This document shows, one piece after another, positions 1 to 12,212 of a DNA stretch of 64,000 nt. The position numbers and the translations under genes are program-made. The first letter of the stretch is position 1; each line of letters starts with the position of its first letter. Source of the stretch: Bagarius yarrelli (lineage: Eukaryota > Chordata > Actinopteri > Siluriformes > Sisoridae); contig VCAZ01000112.1 of assembly GCA_005784505.1 (NCBI GenBank), positions 560,001 through 624,000 on the forward strand. The letters run 5' to 3'. The notes beneath the pieces are model-generated. The model saw only the letters and a list, made by a program, of their open reading frames with translations, did no database searches and was not told the DNA's origin.

Positions 1-2060
1 AATGCTGTAAATAAATAAAAAAGAGAGTTACCAATTATTGCACATTTTTATATTAAAAAAATAGAGACTTTTATTGCACAGAAAAGTTCGGTTAGCAAAA
101 CATGTCTTTACAGTTGAATTAGAATTTGTCACGCCCACAATGGCTGACGGAACAGGAGTTTGACTTGGTCTCGGACATACATACAATACGTTTTCAAGGC
201 CAAGCTTTTCCGGAAAAAAACATCATAAGGTAAACATCATAAACCCGAAGATAACTAGATTGTCTCAGCCTTAACTACAGCCTTTAAATTTATTATCTAT
301 TTCATTTATATCTTTAATGTTTTTGTCATATTAAGATGACAATATTAAATAAATATTGATTCTGAACTGCTCCAGATGATGTGCGTGGTACAGTTGCGGT
401 TGTAGTGTAGAGGTTTGGAGTTGTCTTAACTGAGTTTCCTGCTTTAATAAAAATAACATTCATCTTCAATACGTGAAATGTCTCTCTGTCTGTAATTCCA
501 CACCGTGTTATATTCTGTTTTTGTATAGTATTAATGGTTTTTATAATTGCGACGTGATAGTGGTGGCATTAAGAGGTGTATCAGTCGGGTAAATCCCCAC
601 TGAAGGCCTAGGTAACAAATGCACTTCCTACACAAATACCTGCTGAACTGTTTTCTGAAACTTAATCTCTTTTTATCTCTGATACCAAATCTCTTTGTGG
701 ATCGAGATGCTGTTGATAAGAAGCCACTAAACAAGTTGGAGCAGATGTAATGGGCTATGTTCAGGCACACTTTTCTGTATTTAGAGTTAGCAGGTTCAGT
801 CACTTCTGACATTTGTGACGTATCTAGAAACGATGGCATTTTTCACTTAGTTGCACCAAAATCTGCGGTCTATGATGTGGTCTGATGATCCAAACACTGT
901 CATTCATCGACAGCCAAGAAGGAGAAGGGCTTCATGTTAAACATCAAGCTTTAAGCTACACAGCTTGAGCGTAATGGGAAGTTATCTTGCAGGGGCCCCC
1001 TTACAGTTTTTTTTTTTTTTTGCGGCCCTGTTTGTCAAATCAAAGTTCTGTGATTCATCGTGTGTGTTTAATACATTTTTTTCCATTTCATATGCCATAA
1101 ATATCTTTTAGTGTGTTGTTGTAATATTTAAATATCTTTGCTAAACAATAAGGATTTACAAAATCCTTTACTTTCTCCATTAACACACATTTTGTGTCCC
1201 CTGTTATTAAGATGAGTAAAGTGAGTTAATTAATGATAATTATAAATAAAAAAATAACTACAGTTTTAGCCCCCACAAATTTTTTAGTGATAATTTTTTC
1301 CATGTTATCTTTATATTTAGTACAAAAAAAATTCTATTATATATTGTATAAGATTTGTGTATTTTCACTGATTTTATTTATAGGATGTCCATTTTATCTG
1401 GCAGTGTATCTGTGCGATATGTACGTCCTGCTCCGTGTGTGTACAGTCCAATGCTATCCATATTAAATTATTTTAAACTAATCATCTGAATAATTCTGGA
1501 TATTTGACCTGATTTCTAAGTAATCCAGATTGTTCTAGATTTTAATACACGTGATTGAGATTTGTGTTGATATATTTCACACCGGCCCTGATTGAGAAAA
1601 AACTTGTAGAGAAAAAAAACCCCAACAATAAACAAATATAGTCATGGCAGAAATTAAGGTAGATGAGGTAAATTTACTCTGTCAGAGTTTTTTTTTTTTT
1701 CTCTCTTTTTTTCGCGCATTTGAAAGAGAAACTTATAATAGCGTCTCCAAGCAAATGTTGTCCAGTCAAGGGGCAAATTACATAATCGGGCATCTAAACG
1801 AATCATTGAAACCAAAAGGGGTAAAACGTATCTAATTTCAGTGTATGGTATTTAAGTAAAACACATCATGAGTTTAGGGCATAACAGACTTGTGCTTTTT
1901 CTGACGATGGACATACGGAGACATTATTTAATCTAAATAGCTTTGCTTTCAAGGTATTAATCCATATTAAAATTTTAGTTCTCATTTACATTTAAAGTTT
2001 ATCTAGAGCGACATACAAAATTACTTTGAGTCACAAAGTGACTAGGTAATTGAGAAAGAG
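1..2060. other. intergenic, no recognised feature
   Basis: AT-rich single-copy-looking DNA with a few homopolymer runs, such as T runs near 1008 and 1689. The ORFs here are short, not family-like and lack splice support. I see no gene. Confidence 0.6.
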
Positions 2061-2610
2061 GTAGATCTTTAATTGTCTCCTGAAGACAGTTGTTCTGACA
2101 TTGATGGAAAGTTCATTTCACCATCTTGCTGCCAGAACAGAGAGGCAGACCTACCTTGCGTCTTCAAGGGGCTCTCCCTGGCACTCTCTCTCTATTTCCT
2201 AATATCTGGGTGTGTCCTGTTTTGTTCGTTCGTTCGATTGATTGATTGTAAATGTTTTACAACTTTAACCACCACTTATAAAGGGAACTGTATATGGAAG
2301 AAAAGCAAGCCAATTTTCACCTTAAATAGGAGGGGGAAAACAATAAAAGGCATTGCACAAAAATGGCTAAAAAACAAATGACCAAACAAACTTTTCACCT
2401 CTGGAAATTAAGAAAAAAAACTGAACAACAGACACCGAACAGGTTGATCCAGGACACTAACAGCTGATGAAAGATATTGAAATAGCTGTTGAAATGATAA
2501 GCCGACCTCAACAACAACTTTAAAAGGGCAGGGGGAAAGTATGATAATAATCCACTGTATGAAAAAGTCTTAAAGATCCGAACTCAACATGTAAAGTAAA
2601 AAAACACAAC

Positions 2611-3113
2611 GCTAACGGAAAGGAATCAGCTCAGAACTAAACAGGAGGATCTTGTGAATAATCTCCAGGCGGCGGGGACCATAGTCACCAAGAAACCAAT
2701 TGGTAACACAACGCCTTGAAAGACTGAAATCCTGCAATGTCTGCAAGGTCTTCCTGCTCATAAAGGACCTGGGCTGGCCATCTAATTTTTTTTCCGCTAA
2801 ACATCTGAATGATTCAAAGAAGAACTGGGTCAAAGTGTTGAGACCAAAATCAACAGCTCTTTGGCACCATCTCAACTCGCCGTGTTTGGAGGAGGAAGAA
2901 TGCTGCCTATGACCCCAATATCACCATTCCCACGTCACACATGGAGGTGGAAACATTATGCTTTGGGTTTTTGTGTTTTGCTGTTAAGGAGACAGGACAA
3001 CTTCATTGCATCAAACAATGTCAAATATTTGGTTAGAACCTTTTTTCCTTGGCCAGGGCATTGAAAATGGGTTGTGGAAGAGTATTCCAGCATGATAATG
3101 ACCCAAACACTAG
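2611..3113 (+). mobile_element. degenerate Tc1/mariner transposase remnant
   Basis: On the + strand this reads as decayed Tc1-like transposase DNA. In order come TCACCAAGAAACCAATTGGT, a GAACTGGGTCAAAGTGTTG stretch, TCGCCGTGTTTGGAGGAGG, GGAGGTGGAAACATTATGC and CCAGCATGATAATGACCCAA. The reading frame is broken by stops and indels. It ends abruptly at about 3113, where a LINE fragment begins in the opposite orientation. Confidence 0.85.
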
Positions 3114-3957
3114 AGTGGACAGTCCGTGGTTGGGGTGAGAGGGATCTTTGATTATGCCTCTCGCCCTTTGCAGACAGCGTTTTTTGTGTATATTGTCCAG
3201 GGTGGGTAGCTGATGCTCTCGATGGTACTGCAGTGAAAGTTCTCCAGTATCCTGTTGCTGAGATGGGACTTTTTAAGTCTCCTCAGAAAATATAGGCGCT
3301 GTTGTGCTTTTTTGACCAGGAAAGAAGAGTTCAGAGACCAGGTGAGATCCTCAGAGATGTGGATTCCTAGGAACTTGAAGCTAGGTACACGCTCAACAGC
3401 CGCTCCGTTGATGTGTATTGGAGGATGAGTGTGATTGCTAGCTCATCTGAAATTCACAATGACCTCCTTTGTCTTCTTAGTGTTGAGTTCCAGGTTATTG
3501 TCCTTACACCATGCTGCCAGGTGCTGGATCTCCTCCCTGTAGGCCGTCTCATCGTTACCTCTGATCAGGCCTACTACCGTGGTGTCATCTGCGAACTTGA
3601 CAATGCTGTTTGACGCATAGACAGGCATGCAATCATAGGTGAAAAGGGAGTATAGGAGAGGGGACAAAACACAACCCTGGGGAACCCCGGTGCTGAAGGT
3701 GAGATTGGAGGAGGTGATGTTATTCAATCGAACAGACTGTGATATATTCGTAAGGAAGTCCAGGGTCCAATTGCAAAGGTGTGTGCTGATGCCGAGCTGT
3801 TTCAGCTTCAAGGTTAGCTTAGAAGGGCTAACTGTATTAAAAGCTGAACTAAAATCGACAAACAGCATCCTGGCATAAGTGTCGGGGTTGTCCAAATGAG
3901 TCAGGGTAGAATGTAGTACCGTGGAAATGTCCTGGAGTCCACTAAGACTGATCATTT
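3114..3957 (-). mobile_element. Rex1/CR1-clade LINE fragment with reverse transcriptase
   Basis: The minus strand 3955-3443 keeps a 170-residue open reverse-transcriptase piece: LFVDFSSAFNT, GVPQGCVLSPLLYSL and the catalytic FADDT (one-letter, YxDD-type box), then NLELNTKKTKE. The reading continues past a stop towards 3114 with FLRRLKKSHL-like sequence. The 5' part of RT, the endonuclease and the 3' tail are missing, so this is a dead fragment. The family assignment to Rex1/Babar is from motif wording and is moderately sure. Confidence 0.85.
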
Positions 3958-4348
3958 CTTTCTCAGCAAACGTATAAAGTCAGCGGGGGATCAAATCCGT
4001 TTTGCTTCACTAAAGTAACAGGAAGACAAATCTACAGGTTGTTAAGCAATATTGCCGATTTCCATATGAAATCTACAGTAAGCATTACTGAAATCTAAAT
4101 AATATTTTTTTAAGCATTAGAAGAAAGAATTACCAATCTGTAATCCATCTACAAATATATCTGAATGTTACAACATGCAAACACTGGCACAGAGCCTAAA
4201 TGTTTTAAGAGCGAGCTGAGCAACATTGCTGTGTTGTTTTGTGTACCTGCATAGACATGCTTGTAATTGTTCTGTGAACACACACAAACATGATCTGGTG
4301 CAAAAGCCAAAGGTCAAAATTTCTTTATTTATATCTGAACAAGATGAT

Positions 4349-4702
4349 GAGCAGCACGGTGGCATAGTGGTTAGCACCTTACAGCAAAAAGGCCCAGGTT
4401 CGATTTCCGGGCAGGGGTCTTTCTGTGTGGAGTTTACTACAGGTTCTCCAGTTTCCTCCCACAGCCCAAAAACTTGTATGTTAAATTGATTAGTGTTTTT
4501 AATTAGTATTAGATTTCTAAATTGCGTGTAGGAGTGAGTGTGAGAGTGTGTTTGTGTGGCCATGTGATGGACTGGCGACCTGTCCAGGGTGTACCCCTCC
4601 TGCTTTTCGCCCTTACAGAGACGGCTGCAATAGACTCCAGCAGATCACCCGTGACCCAGAATTAGGGAATAGGCAGGCATAGAAGATGAATGAATAAATA
4701 AA
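4349..4702 (+). mobile_element. tRNA-headed SINE with L2/Maui-like 3' end
   Basis: Head with GCACGGTGGCATAGTGGTTA and a B-box-like GGTTCGATTTCC, then a TTTCCTCCCACAG core, GGCGACCTGTCCAGGGTGTA, GACTCCAGCAGATC, and an end in a short AATGAATAAATA tail. This is the layout of the common fish SINE that borrows an L2-type LINE tail. It is near full length and about 350 bases long. Confidence 0.8.
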
Positions 4703-4790
4703 CTAAACGATTTCTCTTTTTTCCCCTTTATAAAGTAAAATGTTTAGACAACAGTCCTTTTTTGATCTACGTAAAAACCTAATGAAATTG

Positions 4791-4942
4791 AGGAAGTGGT
4801 AGCTCAGTTGTTGGACTGCTAATCGGAAGAGCAGCGATCGATTCCCAGTTGTATTTAAAAAAAAAAAAAAAAAAAGTGATTGATCGAAAGAAATGTGAGT
4901 TGATCTGGATAAGGGCGTTTGCCAAACGGCATAAATGTAAAA
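4791..4942 (+). mobile_element. Ser-SINE copy with internal poly(A)
   Basis: GTGGTAGCTCAGTTGTTGGACTG head with CTAATCGGAAG, then an A18-like run at 4857-4875, then the family tail CTGGATAAGGGCG...CCAAACGGC. The middle is replaced by the A run. Confidence 0.75.
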
Positions 4943-5310
4943 GATTTCTTTTTCAGTTCATGGATCCCTGGATGATTAATGGTTAGGCTTTCTGTATTCC
5001 TACCACCACATCCCAGGTTCAGTTCCAAGCCAGGAAACCCAGCACTGGGGCTGCATATATCAGTGCCAACCTTAAGCCTGGTTAGAAGTGGGTTGTGTTA
5101 GGAAGGCCATCTAGCGCAAAGCAAAATTGTGCCAAAATCAAATTATATGAAGCAGGATAGTCTACTGGTGTAACTACAGACCAAAAATGGAAAGCAAGCA
5201 AAAAAGAGGAAAAAATTATTGTCCCTACAAAGGTTTTGTTACTGTTTGAAAGAATTATTACTGGACAACCTGCTCTACAAGAGGAGCCGATCAATGATAT
5301 ATATGCAAAT

Positions 5311-5475
5311 TTACATTTACATCATTTGGCAGACGCCTTTATATATTTCTCTCTTTTTTTTTTATACAACTGAGCAATTGGGGGCCCAGAGTGGTGGCTT
5401 GGTGGTGTTGGGAATCAAACCCCGGTCTTTCTGGTATTAGTCCAACACCTTAACCAGTAAGCCACCACTTCCCCA
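5311..5475 (-). mobile_element. Ser-SINE copy (reverse)
   Basis: Tail-first on the + strand: TTTACATTTACATCATTTGG, TACAACTGAGCAATTGGGGG, then the head complement AGTCCAACACCTTAACCAG and CCACCACTTCCCC. Part of the body is lost. Confidence 0.8.
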
Positions 5476-5548
5476 CGCAAATCACATAGGAAGTGGCTTG
5501 AAATGTTGGCAGAGATAGGATTAGCAGAATTGATGTTTAAAAGTTGCT

Positions 5549-5939
5549 AGGGCTGTGTAAAAATATCGATACAGCTAACTATCACGATATTTTTTTTCAC
5601 AATAGTGTATCGACATTCTAACCTCTAGTATCGATATATATTTAAGCTACATTTTAAACTGATTTATGTTTACAATAATATTTCATCAAACGAATTCCTT
5701 GCCCACTCCTGTAGTTGTCGTTGACACATGCAGCCATTGTGTCAGAGGAAGAAATCATTAGAAAAATAAGGCTGCTTTCGACTTTGTATTTGTTATATTT
5801 TTAGCTTTGTTTTCCTTTTTTTTTTTTTTAAGTATTCCAATATGTATAGTATTGCAGTATATCATGATAAATTGTATAAAGACCCAGGTATCGTGATTAT
5901 CGTATCATGAGTTCATTGGTCTTGCTAATACACAGCCCT
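5549..5939. mobile_element. hAT-like MITE with terminal inverted repeats
   Basis: Begins AGGGCTGTGTA and ends with the inverse TACACAGCCCT. The 391-base interior is AT-rich with ATCGATA/TATCGTGA motifs and no ORF. The flanking 8 bases do not form an obvious target-site duplication, so the exact ends or age are uncertain. Confidence 0.6.
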
Positions 5940-5949
5940 TACTATGATT

Positions 5950-6760
5950 TTCGCTGCAGTGTCATTTGGTTGTTCTATAATGTGTGTATAAAAATACACT
6001 ATTGTTTTATAAAAGTCCATAATATACTTTGATTAGAAATTTTCATTGGTTGTGTAAAACCCCCCACAAATTTTACCTTTTCGTCAAAAAACGTTCCGTT
6101 CACAACGCCCCGTTTCAGTGCATGTTAACAAACACTGTTATGATCCATCGACAAAGAAAAGGCTAATGTAGTGTTACCCTAGTGTTACAGTGTTATCTTA
6201 ACCAACAACGTTACACAGCCTGTAATAAGAATAACAATTAACTTTATACATTGTTTTATCATTAATTCTAGTTATTTTTAAATTGTCACTGCCACGCAAG
6301 GTTCCACACCTAACCAGCACACACCCTCGTCTGAGTAATAACCAAGTACACGTGCATCTCAGCAGTCCATCACAATCACTCAGTCATTGTCTGGTCTTGT
6401 ATGTTTTATGTATGTTTTACAGACTCGCTAATCGTTAACAACTCATTACTGACCTGCTAGCCTGATTCTACGGTTCTCGTCAAAAGATCCAGCACTAGGT
6501 CCAGATCCTTCTAGCACCAAAGCTAACGTTCTCCTTGCTTCCTACCTGGCCGCCACTCGTAATTAAAGCATTCTGCTGGGCCTTACGTGGTTTACACTTT
6601 AGCCGCATTTATCATGAAGCTTGCTAACTGGAGCACATTATTAAAAAAATGACGATTTAAAAAGATTTATAAAGACAAAGTAGACTCGCTTTTTTTTGGA
6701 GGTGAAGCAAGAACGTGAATAGTTGGTGCTGATCCAATTTTTTTTAGCAAAACCTAGTTT
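5950..6760. other. intergenic, nothing recognised
   Basis: Mixed AT-rich DNA without a convincing repeat, ORF or RNA gene. Confidence 0.5.
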
Positions 6761-6765
6761 CTGGG

Positions 6766-6972
6766 CCAGGGTTGCCAGATTGGATTGAAAATCACCGGAC
6801 CAACTAAGTGTTTGAACCAGAAAGAAATAAATATATAAACTTGTGCCTGCTCAAGTTTCTATAATAAAATAGCAGCCCAAATTTTATCAATCAGCCTAAT
6901 GCTTTTTTTATCGTCTGACATGATCAAAACAAGAAAAATTAGGGGAAACCTATCCAATCTGGCGACACTACT
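6766..6972. mobile_element. MITE with GGGTTGCCAGATT ends
   Basis: Starts CAGGGTTGCCAGATTGGATT and ends CCAATCTGGCGACACTA, an imperfect inverted repeat of a kind widespread in fish non-autonomous DNA transposons. The interior has no coding capacity. Confidence 0.55.
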
Positions 6973-7534
6973 TAAGCCGGGTCTATGCCAAAACATGGCA
7001 CAATCTTGAGAGCAGCTTTGGTCCGTGTGACATCACAAGAACAAGCATTTGAAAACGGCTTGATTTGAGAAAGTGGTTATGATTTAATAAGATTGAACAC
7101 TGGGTGGATCTTTGTCATGACAGGGTGGATGTGTACACACACACACTGCCAAAACACATTTCAGTTTACTTGTAAACTTGTAAAAAGTGCATGTCGCATC
7201 CCATGACCCCTTCGACATCAGCGGTTCCTGCTCGGCTTCTAGTTCCTGTCTGAAGTTCATATTACATGCAAATTTCTTGGCTCTCCTTTAACTCCTTGAT
7301 GTGGTGCACAGGCAGGTAGGAAAAAGGACACTCAGGACCGTCTGCCTGCTTCTGTATTTTCAGCAGACGTAAAATAAAATAACATTTGATACACAATGGA
7401 TAACGACGTATATTTATGTGTGTTGAGTAAATACGTTTGCATGCTTATAAATTTAAAAGCTGTCCTTATTCAGGGTTGAGAGTTTGGGTAGGTTTGTGAC
7501 TTTTTAGGTTTGTAAGTTTGGGTCTATGTGTATG
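6973..7534. other. intergenic, nothing recognised
   Basis: No ORF of note. It contains an (AC)5 run near 7136 and otherwise unremarkable sequence. Confidence 0.45.
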
Positions 7535-7535
7535 T

Positions 7536-7625
7536 TAGGGATGGCTCGATACCAGAATTTTGACTTCGGTACGATACCAGAATGGTATTGATACTAAATC
7601 GGTATCGATCTTGGTAAAAATAAAT
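7536..7625. mobile_element. end of a hAT-like non-autonomous element
   Basis: GGGATGGCTCGATACCAGAA followed by GGTATTGATACTAAATCGG. These alternating ATCGATAC/GGTATCGAT motifs are typical of one end of fish hAT-like elements. The opposite end was not located. Confidence 0.4.
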
Positions 7626-8195
7626 ACTTAATTAATACTCAAAAGAAAAAACTTAATTTATAATAGTACAATCTTCTTGTCGCTAATAATCAACCTACTA
7701 GTAATAGTAGGTTGATCATGTGAAGATGTGGGTGTCAAAAGAAATAATATGTAAACCATTAAATGATGTGTGTCAGCAAAGTGAATAATTATCATATATA
7801 GTATGTGGTAATATGCATGAAGCAATGTTAACATATTAAACATGTTTTAGTACACTCATTATTTAGAAATAATTCACTGTTGTAGGTGAAATTAATCATG
7901 GTGTTCATTTGTCAGGCTGATAACTGGACAGTTATTTTCTGGAGGGTACATACATGCACATCTGGGTGGAACGTCTCCTTCACAGCAACCGTGTAGAGAC
8001 AAAAATGACATGCCGTCGTGTAAATAAGATAAAGATGAGGCTATTTAGTTCGTTGGATAGAAGAAAATTATATGAGGTTGCCACTACCTCACCAATATAA
8101 CACTGAAATTCCTGACCTAGATTACTAAGTGATTGAACACTGCGGGTCGGTTGTGTTATTTTAACGGACAAGTTAATATTCAAAAACGTGTTATT

Positions 8196-8380
8196 ATTTA
8201 CATTCACAGCATTAGGCAGACGTCCTTATCCAGAGCGACTTATATTTATATCTTTATACACAGCCGAGCAACTGGGGGTTAAGGGCCTTGCTCAGGGGCC
8301 CAGCAGTGGTGGCATGGTGGTGCTGGGAATTGAACCCTGGTCTTTCTGGTATCAGTCCAACACCTTAACCACCACGTCCC
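8196..8380 (-). mobile_element. Ser-SINE copy (reverse, near full length)
   Basis: TTTACATTCACAGCATTAGG, GACGTCCTTATCCAGAGCGA, GGTTAAGGGCCTTGCTCAGG, GGCCCAGCAGTGGTGGC, TGCTGGGAATTGAACCC and CAGTCCAACACCTTAACCAC, in the reverse order of the family. Confidence 0.88.
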
Positions 8381-8699
8381 ATAATAAACTAGATAAAAGT
8401 TTATTAGTTTGATTTGTCCATTTAAAATATTTGTTACAATTATTTTGTTGTGTGTTAATCAGCGCTTTCTGTCCGTATGGGTTTATTTCAGAAGTGCCAT
8501 ATTAGTAGCAGTATTTCGGATGGATGCTCCGTGTGACTGTTGAGGAATGTCTGGCACTCGGCTTTGTGAATCATATAACGGCTGGAGGGGACCACAGGAG
8601 CACCACTTATTAGTTGAAATGCTAGCAGCATGTCTTATCAGTGCTGTTGACAGACATGTACTTGTACATGTACTATTTTTTGACATGTACCCATAATAT

Positions 8700-9312
8700 T
8701 AGCGGTGGAAATCTTTAGGTACCCAACAATCTGATCCGATTTTGGGAGTCACGATCCGATTCTAAAATCGATTCTAAATCGAAACTTTTTTTTAATTCTT
8801 TAAAAACAAAGTCGTGTTCAGGATGAAGAAGCTCTGAATGAAACATGGAAACGTCAGATTATTATAATACTTTTAAAGAACACTTAAATAACGCCGTAAG
8901 GACACACTGTACCTCGACTCAAGCACCTGTAACAGTGTGTGAAACCCTGTGTTATACTTGGCAAAGAACAGACACAATTCCTTGGCAATAAAACCATAAA
9001 AGCTTTGCAAAGTGTTTCCACACAGTCTATTTTAAATTTGATGTCTATTTTTGTTCAAATTAAGTAAATTCGACAGCATACATACATGGCTAAGTCAGTG
9101 CTTATGTAACAGACTAAACTGTTTATTAAGCTTAGATGTGGTAATTTTGTGTCTCATTCTGCATGTATGGGTAAATGCATTTTTTCCCTCAGGGCTTGCC
9201 GAAGTCTGGGGAGCGTGCATGCGCACACGGACGTGAGACAGAATGAATTCTGGACTTTTGAGAATCGATTCAGGAATCGTTAGAGAAAGAAAATTTTTTT
9301 TTCGATATCTCT
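8700..9312. mobile_element. probable hAT-like non-autonomous element
   Basis: The left side has CAATCTGATCCGATTTTGGG and repeated ATCGATT motifs. The right side has GAGAATCGATTCAGGAATCG followed by a T-rich TTCGATATCTC end. No transposase ORF. Boundaries approximate. Confidence 0.4.
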
Positions 9313-9504
9313 ACTTTATATGTGTGGGTTTTGATTTTTTAATTACAGTTTTGTGTATCCTAAAATGGTTTGCATAATACAGTTACAAGAATCTCAGCTT
9401 TTCAAAGATATGTAACGTTAATGTTAAGTTTTTTTGTTTCTGAGTGCTGTACAATACGAAGATTTTACTCCTAGAACGCAGTGTCCCACCAAGAGGACAG
9501 TGAA

Positions 9505-9606
9505 ACGGTTTTAATCCTTATCAAGTTAAAATGTCCAGATTTTATCGTTATAGACAAAGTTTATTGCAATATAATATAATAACGATTATCGGCTCAGCCC
9601 TAGTTC
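9505..9606 (-). mobile_element. end of a GGGCTGGGC-type hAT-like element
   Basis: Its complement begins AGGGCTGAGCCGATAATCG and continues with ATTGCAATAAACTT. It matches, in the other orientation, the sequence at 18598-18665, so both are copies of one element end. Confidence 0.5.
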
Positions 9607-10310
9607 TAAGACATGGTCTGACAGGGATTCAGCTGTTTGGAGATCTTATCGTTGTCAACATAAAGTTTATCAAGTTTATTAAGACTCCTTTTAACTGTCA
9701 AATCAGTGACAGTTAAAAGTTCGGGTTTTAGACACATGACAGAGTAGTGATGTAAGTATGCCAGAAAGTGAATGCTTGTTGAGAACATTAGAACATTTAC
9801 ACCAAGAAGAGAATGAACACCCTAACTGCATCCAGATTTTTTCAGGAGTGAATCATACTTAACAGTCTTGACTCATTTACTCTCCCTTTATTTCATTCTT
9901 TTTTGTTCTCTTTCACCTACTGATGAGTAAATGCCCTGCCCTAATGTGAAGTTCTACAGAGCTGGTTAGCTTCTTATTTCATATCTGGGTTCAGTCACTG
10001 CGTTCGTGACATCGTGTTTCACATAAACCTGTCTTAAGTTTGACGCAATCCTGTGAATGTTTTATTTACTACTTTCTGGGGTATTTTAAAATGATAGAAA
10101 ACTACACTCAAATTTACACCTAAAAGTATTACACACACAGAGGCCCAAACTGATCTACACCTATAATCGTATACTACATAAAACATTAGAACGTACTTTC
10201 AGACTGTTGTCCTATATAGTATAATCACTAAAAAGTATGTTTTAGATAGTATAATTACGGAAGTATGATTAAAAATCTCATGTACGAATGTTTATTTGAA
10301 TTATGTTAAA
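9607..10310. other. intergenic, nothing recognised
   Basis: AT-rich DNA without supported features. Confidence 0.45.
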
Positions 10311-10686
10311 AGGGTTGTGTATTGGCAATACCTATCACGATACATGGGTCACGATAAAAAATATCGATATTGCAACACGTTGTGATACCACCAGTTTGCC
10401 ACTGCTGGGCCCCTGAGCAAGGCCCTTAACTCCTAATTGCTTAGCTATATAACATAGATAAATGTAAGTCGCTCTGGATAAGAATGTCTGCCAAACGCTG
10501 TAAATGTTAATGCTACAGCGACAACTACAGGAGCGGAGGAGGAAGTCGGTTGACATTCATTAAGGGTTTTAATTAAATATTAATGTAAACCTAAATCAGT
10601 TTAAAAAATAATTAAAATATGTATCTATACTAAAGGTTAGAAAATTGATAAACTATCATGAAAAAAAGACTTTTCTACACAGCTTT
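10311..10686. mobile_element. second, inverted copy of the 5549-5939 MITE, split by a SINE
   Basis: In reverse orientation it shares blocks with 5549-5939: GCGACAACTACAGGAG, AAATCAGTTTAAAA and a CTACACAGCTT end. A Ser-SINE piece (10388-10510) sits inside it, so the MITE was there first. Confidence 0.55.
10388..10510 (+). mobile_element. Ser-SINE, 3' part, nested in a MITE
   Basis: CCACTGCTGGGCCCCTGAGC, AAGGCCCTTAACTCCTAATT and GTAAGTCGCTCTGGATAAG, through to AACGCTGTAAATGTTAA. The tRNA-like head is missing. Confidence 0.85.
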
Positions 10687-10794
10687 AGTGAAGATTTAAC
10701 TCAAGGAGATGATAAGAAAGTTGAAAAAGTCAGGTGGAAAGTCTGAGGTAAAAGATTCCAAAAATAGGAGCTTTTCACATTTTTTCCAGCCTTT

Positions 10795-10992
10795 TTGTTC
10801 TCTCAAAGAGTGTGTGTGTGAGAGATAAAGGAGTGTGAGAAAGAATGTGTAAGAGATTGTTGAAGGAATTGTGGGGGGAAAAAATTGTGTGACAGTGGGT
10901 GAGATGAAAAAAGAGAGAGAGAAAAATAGATTTAAAGAAGTTGAGAAAGAGAAGAAAAAAAAGTGTGTGAGAAAGCAAGAGTGTGCGAGTGA
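10795..10992. repeat. purine-rich GA/GT tract
   Basis: Almost 200 bases of imperfect AGAG, GTGTGTGAGA and GAAAGA motifs. It makes long minus-strand ORFs rich in Ser, Leu and Phe that are not genes. Confidence 0.7.
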
Positions 10993-11690
10993 AAAAATAA
11001 GGGTGAATTTTTTGGAATTAGAGAAATCCCTCAACTGATTCAAAGTCCCATTGTAATCCTAATACGTTAATTCTCTCCAGCCTCCCACAGTTTTGTAATG
11101 AACCTGCCCTCATATCATCAGTCTGCTTTACCCACAACACCGAGACCCGACGGTGGATTGTATAGAATCTGGATTCAGTTCAACCAACGCTTTCGAATAA
11201 TTAGTCCATTCAGTTATAGAGATTAAGTGAAGTACAATTAGAGGTGCGGAGCTGAATACCAAGAAGAAGAATCTTTAATGTCAGATATGACTAGACATCT
11301 GATGAAAGACAAGAAATACCAATCTATATTGCAACATGTAATGTTCAGACTGTGTGGGGTGTGTGAAACAAACACTGATAAGAATAAGACATTGCACAGA
11401 GACACATACACTTTAATGATGCATACATTTACAATTGATTCATACAGACACAACTATAAACTTCTGGCGTTTCTGAAGAAACCAGATGTGGTTCCGCTCT
11501 AAAATGCTGCTGCAAATTTGGAAGGACACATTTGTCTTAAACAGAGGTTTTCAACTTTTTAGGACATTCAGCTATTTAAGTTTGTTTAATTTCACTCATG
11601 CTTCCCTTCCCATTCCACCAGCCCAAAGTAACGCATACAAACATCATTTGCATATCATTTGCCACGTACAGCGTACGTAGCATTAATTAT

Positions 11691-11760
11691 ATTTACATTT
11701 ACATTTAAAGCATTTGGCAGACGCCCTTATCCAGAGCTACTTTTATCTCTATTTATATTA
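11691..11760 (-). mobile_element. Ser-SINE 3' tail fragment (reverse)
   Basis: TTTACATTTACATTTAAAGC, then GGCAGACGCCCTTATCCAGA, then loss of the family sequence. Only the 3' end is present. Confidence 0.75.
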
Positions 11761-12164
11761 AAACATAACTATAGAATCATCTTACCAAATTCAGTGGGAT
11801 GTCTGAGCCTGTTTCTAAAAGCACAATATGCTAATCAGTAGTTCTTGCCAGGACATTCCTTCTCTTCTTTTTTTTTTTTGTCAGACGGTTCAACTGTTTT
11901 CCTTTTACTGGTATTCTTAAGCCACCATTTTATTTTTACTTACTTTTACTCAAACCTGATCACACTAACTTAAAGGCCTACACGTCCGCGGGAGTACTGG
12001 AACCCTCAAATACCGGCACAACCAAGTGCAGTGCCAGGACAAGATTTGTGTGAGAGAAAAAAAATATTCTTTTACATTCCAGCTCAAAAATGTAGTAAAA
12101 AGACTTCCTAAATGAGTGAAGCTTAATTGAACAGCAAAATGGGTACATCTGGACTAAGATCACA

Positions 12165-12212
12165 TAACGGGCAGGTGTCCACAAACTTTGACAAAATAGT
12201 GTATATTGTCAT
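12165..12212. mobile_element. Tc1-derived element terminus
   Basis: CAGGTGTCCACAAACTTTG followed by ATAGTGTATATTG is the outer end of a widespread Tc1-derived fish repeat that also occurs near 25365 and 34290. Confidence 0.5.

Noticed and set aside
3443..3955. 170-residue minus-strand ORF as a host gene
   Set aside because: It is a reverse-transcriptase fragment (FADDT, GVPQGCVLSPLL) of a dead LINE.
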